This document shows positions 6,686 to 10,777 of a DNA stretch of 10,777 nt, piece by piece. Origin of the DNA: Alphaproteobacteria bacterium. GTDB lineage: Bacteria > Pseudomonadota > Alphaproteobacteria > Sphingomonadales > Sphingomonadaceae. Each line of letters opens with the position of its first letter. Position 1 is the first letter of the stretch. Location of the stretch: assembly GCA_005882415.1 (NCBI GenBank), contig VBAE01000223.1:15283-26059 (forward strand). Direction: 5' to 3'. A program made the translations under genes and the position numbers. The notes under the pieces were generated by a model that was given only the letters and a program-made list of their open reading frames with translations, ran no database searches and was not told the origin of the DNA.

Positions 6686-6707
6686 TCGATTCAAGCATTA
6701 GAGAGAC

Positions 6708-6971
6708 TTAGGCGAGTGCGGCGATCCGGCGCGACAGGCGCGAGAATTTGCGGGCCGCGGTGTTCTTGTGGAGGACGCCCTTGGAAACGCCGCGGGCCAA
6801 CTCCGGCTGGACCTTGCTGATCGCCGCCAGCGCGGTGGCCTTGTCGCCCGACTCGATCGCGGCTTCGACCTGCTTGACGTAGGTGCGGATGCGGCTGACC
6901 CGGGCGCGGTTGATCTCGGTGCGGCGGCCGTTGCGGCGGATGCGTTTCTTTGCTTGCGGCGTATTCGCCAT
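6708..6971 (-). CDS. rpsT: 30S ribosomal protein S20
   Basis: An 87-residue, strongly basic protein beginning MANTPQAKKRIRRNGRRTEI, the standard S20 start, and continuing RARVSRIRTYVKQVEAAI with the conserved late segment GVLHKNTAARKFSRLSRRI. S20 binds the 16S rRNA body early in 30S assembly. Length and sequence are normal for the family, and ATG 6971-6969 is the only sensible start. It is flanked downstream by a strong terminator and upstream by its own likely promoter and a leader hairpin, so it appears monocistronic. The order mutM-rpsT-dnaA on one strand is typical for alphaproteobacteria. Confidence 0.97.
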   Translation of the reverse strand: MANTPQAKKRIRRNGRRTEINRARVSRIRTYVKQVEAAIESGDKATALAAISKVQPELARGVSKGVLHKNTAARKFSRLSRRIAALA

Positions 6972-6994
6972 CTGTCAAAAGCCTCTGTCGATGG

Positions 6995-7026
6995 AAAGAA
7001 AAGGGCGCGGCATCAACGCCGCACCC
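6995..7026 (-). terminator. Terminator-like hairpin between mutM and rpsT
   Basis: Read on the minus strand: GGGTGCGGC (7026-7018), loop GTTGAT, GCCGCGCCC (7011-7003), then TTTTCTTT (7002-6995). The stem has 9 pairs with one T-G wobble. It can be the terminator of mutM, whose stop is 76 bases upstream, or a leader structure of rpsT, because the best promoter match lies upstream of it. The two readings predict different transcripts. Confidence 0.7.
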
Positions 7027-7037
7027 GCTCGCGCCGC

Positions 7038-7066
7038 CCTCTACTGAAGGTGGAGGAAAAGGTCAA
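7038..7066 (-). promoter_or_regulatory. Candidate rpsT promoter
   Basis: On the minus strand, a -35 box TTGACC (7066-7061, five of six consensus positions) and a -10 box TAGAGG (7043-7038, three of six) are separated by 17 bases. A start near 7031 would give a leader of about 60 bases that begins with the 7003-7026 hairpin. The -10 is weak but the same TAGAGG occurs upstream of ubiE. Confidence 0.45.
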
Positions 7067-7101
7067 TCGGGGAACGACCCCCCGCCCCCCTTCAATCACG
7101 C

Positions 7102-7917
7102 CTAGCTGCGCTGGCAGCGGGGGCAGAAGAAGGTGGAGCGGCCCGAGTCGCTGGTCCGGCGCACGGGAGTGCCGCAGTGGCAGAGCTCCCCTTCCCGGCC
7201 GTAGACCCGCCATTGCTTGGAGAAATAGCCGAGCTCGCCCGAGGGCCGGGCATAATCGCGCAAGGTGGAGCCGCCGGCCTCGATCGCCGCGGCGAGCACT
7301 TCGCGGATTGCTTCGGCCAGCCGCTCCAGGCGCATGCGGGAGATTCGGCCGGCGGCGCGGGACGGGGCGATGCCCGCCATGTGCAGCGCTTCGCAGACAT
7401 AGATGTTGCCGAGACCGGCGGCGATCCTTTGGTCGAGCAGGAGCGCCTTGATCGGGGCGCTCCGCCCTTCGAGGGCGGACTGGAGATAGGCGGGGCTGAA
7501 CTCCGGCCCCAATGGCTCGGGCCCCATCGCGGCGAAAGCTGGGTAGGCGTGGAGCGCGTCGGTGGCGACGAGGTCGACCGAGCCGAATCGGCGCGGGTCA
7601 TTGAGGGCGAGGCGGCGGCCCTCGTCCGTCTCCAGCAGCAGATGATCGTGGGCGCCGATCTCGGCCGGGTCGATGCGCCAGCGGCCGGACATGCCGAGGT
7701 GGAAGATCAAAGTGTCGCCGCGGTCAGTGCCGATCAGGCCGTATTTGGCTCGGCGGCCGAGGCCGGTCACGCGGGCGCCGGTCAGGCGTTGGCGGAGGTC
7801 GGGCGGGAAGGCGCGGCGGAGGTCGGCGCGGCGCGCTTCGACCGAGACCAGCCGCCGCCCTTCGAGGACGGGGGCGAGGCCGCGCACCGTGGTTTCGACC
7901 TCGGGCAGCTCAGGCAT
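7102..7917 (-). CDS. mutM: Formamidopyrimidine-DNA glycosylase (MutM/Fpg)
   Basis: A bifunctional base-excision repair enzyme that removes 8-oxoguanine and formamidopyrimidines and then cuts the abasic site. The 271-residue protein starts MPELPEVETTVRGL. Pro2 is the catalytic amine after Met removal, and the adjacent Glu is also catalytic. K58 lies in GRRAKYG, the FHLGMSGRW loop is at 72-80, and LGNIYVCEAL (169-178) is the helix-two-turn-helix region. The C-terminal zinc finger has C246, C248, C265 and C268. All known key residues are present and the length is normal. The open frame extends upstream to 8010, but the catalytic N-terminus requires the ATG at 7917-7915. It is divergent from ubiE across an 85-base gap. 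Confidence 0.97.
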   Translation of the reverse strand: MPELPEVETTVRGLAPVLEGRRLVSVEARRADLRRAFPPDLRQRLTGARVTGLGRRAKYGLIGTDRGDTLIFHLGMSGRWRIDPAEIGAHDHLLLETDEGRRLALNDPRRFGSVDLVATDALHAYPAFAAMGPEPLGPEFSPAYLQSALEGRSAPIKALLLDQRIAAGLGNIYVCEALHMAGIAPSRAAGRISRMRLERLAEAIREVLAAAIEAGGSTLRDYARPSGELGYFSKQWRVYGREGELCHCGTPVRRTSDSGRSTFFCPRCQRS

Positions 7918-7965
7918 GGTCGCGTCCCCCGTCCCGCTGCGCCGAAAAGGCGCCAACTCTCCACG

Positions 7966-7994
7966 TGCACATAGGCCGAAACCCCTGCTAGAGG
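7966..7994 (+). promoter_or_regulatory. Possible ubiE-ubiB promoter
   Basis: TGCACA (7966-7971, four of six -35 positions), a 17-base spacer, and TAGAGG (7989-7994) with an upstream TGC that could act as an extended -10. The predicted start would fall within a few bases of the ubiE ATG at 8003, giving a nearly leaderless message. It shares its -10 sequence with the candidate rpsT promoter. Tentative. Confidence 0.3.
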
Positions 7995-8002
7995 CGGGCG
8001 CG

Positions 8003-8731
8003 ATGGACAAGGTTTCTTTCGGCTTCGAAGAGGTTGCGCCCGAAGAAAAGACGCAGCGCGTGCGCGGCGTCTTCTCGAGCGTGGCGGCGCGCTACGACGT
8101 GATGAACGATCTGATGTCGGCGGGCATGCACCGGCATTGGAAGAACCAGTTCGTCCGCCGGGTGAAGCCGCGGCGGGGCGAATCGATCCTCGACATGGCC
8201 GGCGGCACCGGCGACATCGCCTTCCGCCTGGCCGCGAGCGGGGCCGCGGTGACCGTGGCCGACATCAACCCGGAGATGCTCGAAGTCGGGCGCAAGCGCG
8301 CCACGGAACGGGGGATCGAGGGGCTCGCCTGGTCGGAGCAGAATGCGGAAGTGCTGAGCTTCGCCGACCCGAGCTTCGACGCCTATACGATCGCCTTCGG
8401 GATCAGGAATGTCACCGACATTCAGAAAGCGCTGGGCGAGGCGCACAGGGTGCTGAAGATCGGCGGGCGCTTGTACTGCCTCGAATTCTCCAGCGTCACC
8501 TGGCCCGGCTTCGCCAGCCTCTACGACCGCTATTCGATGCACGTCGTGCCGCAGATCGGCAAATATGTCGCCCGCGACGAGGCGAGCTACCGCTATCTGG
8601 TCGAGTCGATCAGGCGCTTCCCGCCGATGGAAGCGTTCAAGGCGATGATCGAGAAAGCGGGATTCACCCAGACCCGAGTCGAGCCGATCCTCGGGGGGCT
8701 GGTCGCTATCCACAGCGGCTGGAAGGTCTGA
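8003..8731 (+). CDS. ubiE: UbiE, C-methyltransferase of ubiquinone/menaquinone synthesis
   Basis: A SAM-dependent class I methyltransferase that C-methylates the demethoxy-benzoquinol intermediate of ubiquinone (and demethylmenaquinol where present). The 242-residue protein has the UbiE/COQ5 signature YDVMNDLMSAGMHRHWK (31-47), the SAM-binding motif DMAGGTGDI (64-72), the acidic ADINPEML strand end (86-93), the AFGIRNV loop (131-137) and the second signature RVLKIGGRLYCLEFS (149-163). Its ending HSGWKV is typical. ATG 8003 follows a GAGGCGG stretch that can serve as a ribosome site. It ends 1 base before the ubiB start, so the two are translationally coupled. It looks intact. Confidence 0.97.
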   Translation: MDKVSFGFEEVAPEEKTQRVRGVFSSVAARYDVMNDLMSAGMHRHWKNQFVRRVKPRRGESILDMAGGTGDIAFRLAASGAAVTVADINPEMLEVGRKRATERGIEGLAWSEQNAEVLSFADPSFDAYTIAFGIRNVTDIQKALGEAHRVLKIGGRLYCLEFSSVTWPGFASLYDRYSMHVVPQIGKYVARDEASYRYLVESIRRFPPMEAFKAMIEKAGFTQTRVEPILGGLVAIHSGWKV

Positions 8732-8732
8732 T

Positions 8733-10222
8733 TTGACCAGGCCGGTCGTCCATGTCTGGCGGCTCCTCAAATGGGGCCGGGTGCTCGCCCGCCACGGCGC
8801 GCTGCGCGGGATCGAGCGCGACCCCAACACGCCGCCCCCGGTCCGCCGGCTGGCGCGGATCGCCCGCTTCGGGGCGCGGATTCCCGAAGTGCCGACTTAT
8901 GGCGAGGCGTTCCAGGAACTCGGGCCGGCGGCGATCAAGTTCGGACAGGCGCTCGCGACGCGGCCCGATCTGGTCGGTGCCGAGGCGGCGCGCAACCTGA
9001 CGTCGCTCCAGGACAATCTCCCCCCCGCTCCGTTCGAGGAAGTGCGCAAGGCGATCGAGCTGGGGCTGGAGAAGCCCTTGGAGGAAATCTTCTCCCATAT
9101 CGACGAGGAGCCGGTCGGCGCCGCCTCGATCGCACAGGTCCACCGCGCGATCACCACCGAGGGCCACCTCGTCGCGGTCAAGGTGCTCCGGCCGAATATC
9201 GAGGAGGATTTCGCCCGGGCGCTCGAGACCTACGAATGGGCGGCGGCGCAGGTCGAGGGGATGGGCGGCGAGGCGGCGAGGCTCCGGCCCCGGGCGGTCA
9301 TCGCTCATTTCCGGCAGTGGACCGCGCGGGAATTGGACCTGAGGCGCGAGGCGGCGTCGGCGTCCGAGCTTCGCGAGAATCTCGTCGCCGAAAGCGGCTT
9401 CTACGTGCCGGCGATCGACTGGACCCGCACTTCGCGCCGGGTGATGACGCTCGAGTGGATCGACGGCATCAAGCACACCGACCGCGAGGCACTGGTCGAG
9501 GCGGGGCACGATCTGAAGAGACTGGCGGCGATCCTGGTCCGCGCCTTCCTGAGGCAATCGGTGATCGACGGCTTCTTTCATGCCGATCTCCACCAGGGCA
9601 ATCTCTTCGCGCTGCCCGACGGGCGGCTTGCGGCGATCGACTTCGGGATCATGGGCCGGATCGAGCGGCAGGCGCGGATCTGGCTGGCCGAGATCCTCTA
9701 CGGGCTCCTCACCGGCAATTACCGGCGGGTCGCGGAAATCCATTTCGAGGCGCAATATGTGCCGCGCCACCACAATGTCGACGAGTTCGCCACTGCCCTG
9801 CGCGCGGTCGGCGAGCCGATCCGGGGCCTGCCGGTCAAGGACATCTCGATCGGGCAGATGCTCGACGGGCTGTTCACCACCTCCAGAAGACGATGGTGAT
9901 GGAGGAAGGGGTGGCGCACGCGCTCGATCCGGACATCAACATGTGGGAGACGGCGGAGCCGTTCCTGAGGGAATGGGTGCGCGGCGAGCTGGGGCCCGAG
10001 GCGGCGCTTGCGGACAAGCTCATCCTCGATTTCCGGACGCTTGCGAGCATCCCCGAGCTGATCCGCCGGATCGACCATTATTACCCGCCCCCCGGCGCAG
10101 CCCCGCCCGATCCGCCGCTCGCGGACGTGGTCGTCGTCCAGCCCCACCGCTACTGGCGCTACGTGCTGACGGCGGTCGTTGCGGCGGCGGCTGGCGCGGC
10201 GGCGGCGATCCTCCTATTTTAA
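8733..10222 (+). pseudogene. ubiB: ubiB, ubiquinone-synthesis atypical kinase/ATPase, with internal deletion and frameshift
   Basis: UbiB (ABC1/ADCK/COQ8 family) is a membrane-bound protein-kinase-like ATPase that supports ubiquinone synthesis. TTG 8733 is used, with GGAAGG 6 bases upstream. The first 382 codons carry the family marks: KFGQ (KxGQ motif), the Ala-rich loop PVGAASIAQVH, VAVKVLRP, FFHADLHQGN and AIDFGIMG. After QMLDGLFTT the frame changes at about 9879-9881 and would end at TGA 9897-9899. The C-terminal part resumes in the frame of 9881 with LQKTMVMEEG and runs to TAA 10220-10222, ending in a predicted membrane segment, YWRYVLTAVVAAAAGAAAAI. From memory, sphingomonad relatives carry about 14 more residues at the junction (an ITRDFDM...PHLLL-like stretch), so roughly 40-46 bases are missing, with a length of 3n+1. 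The kinase-like core remains, but the C-terminal membrane region would be lost from the product. Confidence 0.9.
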
Positions 10223-10226
10223 GGGC

Positions 10227-10520
10227 ATGGACCGCGATCAGGTCATCCGCATCCTTCGGGAGAATGCCGAGGAGCTCCACGCGATGGGGCTGGCGAAGCT
10301 ATACCTGTTCGGCTCCATCGCCCGCGGGGATGCAAAGCCGGCAGACGTCGACCTTGCCTTCGAAATCGGCGGCAATCCGGACTTCAGCCTCCTTACCCAG
10401 GCCGGCGCGATGCTTCGGATTGAAGAGTTGCTCGGTAAACCCGTCGACCTGGTTGAGCGGGACTATCTTCATCCCAGGATCAAGAATCGGATCGAGGCCG
10501 AGATGGTCGAGGTGTTCTGA
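10227..10520 (+). CDS. mntA: MntA-type minimal nucleotidyltransferase antitoxin
   Basis: A 97-residue MNT-fold protein with LFGSIARGD (27-35), the DVD dyad D40/D42 within ADVDLAFE, and a third acidic residue D74 in PVDLVERD, which together form the metal-binding triad of active nucleotidyltransferases. In characterised HepT/MntA (type VII) systems this enzyme transfers AMP to a tyrosine of the HEPN toxin and so silences it. ATG 10227 lies 4 bases after the ubiB stop, with AAGG overlapping that stop as ribosome site. It overlaps hepT by 1 base (TGATG), so antitoxin and toxin are coupled. The intact GS...DxD set suggests a working enzyme rather than a degenerate one. Transcription may come from the ubiE-ubiB promoter, as the short gap leaves no room for another one outside ubiB. 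Confidence 0.9.
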   Translation: MDRDQVIRILRENAEELHAMGLAKLYLFGSIARGDAKPADVDLAFEIGGNPDFSLLTQAGAMLRIEELLGKPVDLVERDYLHPRIKNRIEAEMVEVF

Positions 10521-10777
10521 TGGCGCCCGGGCCCGAAGCCGACGGTCTTTACCTTGAGCGAATTCTTGAACTGATCGCCCTGATTCAGAGCAGCCTCGAA
10601 GGTTTCGATGAAGCTAGATTTGTCGCCGATCGGGACCGGCTCGACTCCACCGCCTTCCGACTGTTCCAGATTGGGGAGCTGACCAACAAGCTGTCGCTGC
10701 CTGCCAAGCAGCGGCACCCCGAGATCGCCTGGACCTCAATCTATGGCCTGCGCAACATCATCGCGCACCATTATGAG
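10520..10777 (+). CDS. hepT: HepT-like HEPN RNase toxin, 5' part
   Basis: The first 86 codons of a HEPN-domain protein that continues past the right edge. The start ATG 10520 overlaps the mntA stop, with GAGG 7 bases upstream. The catalytic HEPN motif RX4HXY is visible as RNIIAHHY (R78, H83, Y85). In the characterised system, R and H are the RNase residues and the Y is the AMP acceptor. Upstream are the helical segment YLERILELIALIQSSLEGFD and a middle part with FQIGELTNKLS, both typical of HepT/DUF86 proteins. Known members cleave RNA or tRNA ends when not modified by MntA. Family identity is firm; activity and the C-terminal end cannot be judged here. Confidence 0.9.
   Translation, partial: MAPGPEADGLYLERILELIALIQSSLEGFDEARFVADRDRLDSTAFRLFQIGELTNKLSLPAKQRHPEIAWTSIYGLRNIIAHHYE

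Larger units (their letters stand above)
6313..6707. promoter_or_regulatory. Long regulatory gap upstream of dnaA
   Basis: About 395 bases without a credible gene. On the minus strand a possible dnaA promoter is TTGATC (6497-6492) with TAGAAA 18 bases further on (6473-6468); each box matches consensus at four of six positions, so it is tentative. Two sites match the relaxed DnaA box TTWTNCACA at 8 of 9 positions: TATTCCACA at 6368-6376 (+) and CTTTTCACA at 6519-6511 (-). The gap also holds overlapping inverted repeats (6555-6581), a perfect TTGACA at 6527-6532 on the plus strand with no good -10 partner, a small hairpin with arms CGGCTTT/AAAGCCG (6626-6644), and the rpsT terminator. I see no AT-rich unwinding region or box cluster that would make this a convincing replication origin. 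Confidence 0.5.

Noticed and set aside
6313..6707. Replication origin next to dnaA
   Set aside because: Only two imperfect DnaA-box-like sites, no cluster and no AT-rich unwinding region. In many alphaproteobacteria the origin is not beside dnaA.
7918..8010. N-terminal extension of MutM up to 8010
   Set aside because: MutM requires its catalytic proline right after the initiator Met, which is satisfied only by the ATG at 7917-7915.
1..10777. CRISPR array, prophage, insertion sequence or biosynthetic cluster
   Set aside because: No regularly spaced repeats, transposase or integrase motifs, phage genes or cluster enzymes were seen on either strand.

Overview
The window looks like a stretch of chromosome from a GC-rich alphaproteobacterium, most likely order Sphingomonadales (Sphingomonas/Sphingosinicella-like). 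This rests on gene order and protein character, not on a database search. The neighbourhoods are a Tim44-domain gene divergent from secB, then murJ-trpS; dnaA downstream of rpsT; and mutM divergent from ubiE-ubiB. The proteins read like sphingomonad orthologues, and coding sequence strongly prefers G/C at third positions. Almost everything here is core housekeeping.

Layout. 1-199 (-) is the 5' end of a Tim44-domain membrane protein, divergent from secB. 388-3429 (+) is a compact secB-murJ-trpS block for preprotein targeting, lipid II flipping and tRNA charging. 3568-4245 (+) is a DUF4136-type lipoprotein with its own good sigma70-type promoter and a near-perfect intrinsic terminator, followed by a REP/MITE-like inverted repeat (4316-4398). 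4428-6312 (-) holds dnaA, then a small YdcZ-family membrane protein. 6313-6707 is the regulatory gap upstream of dnaA; it also carries the rpsT terminator. rpsT and mutM follow on the minus strand (6708-7917). mutM is divergent from ubiE, which is coupled to ubiB (ubiquinone synthesis). The window ends with an MntA nucleotidyltransferase and the start of a HepT-type HEPN toxin, set directly behind ubiB where coaBC would be expected.

The main anomaly is that three conserved plus-strand genes are broken while their neighbours are intact. secB lacks one base near 489. trpS lacks about 85-95 bases near 2612-2617, including the segment after the HIGH-type motif. ubiB lacks about 40-46 bases near 9879-9881. 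In each case both halves are well conserved on either side of the junction, so the lesions are very recent or are assembly/sequencing artefacts; trpS is normally essential. A by-product is that the shifted secB frame stays open into murJ, giving one 705-codon frame that should not be read as a real fusion.

I found no clearly new system. The accessory content is the MntA-HepT pair, a member of a known type VII toxin-antitoxin class in what seems an unusual location. The most interesting non-coding signals are two mutually exclusive hairpins and DnaA-box-like sites upstream of dnaA, and a terminator-like hairpin at the very start of the inferred rpsT leader.
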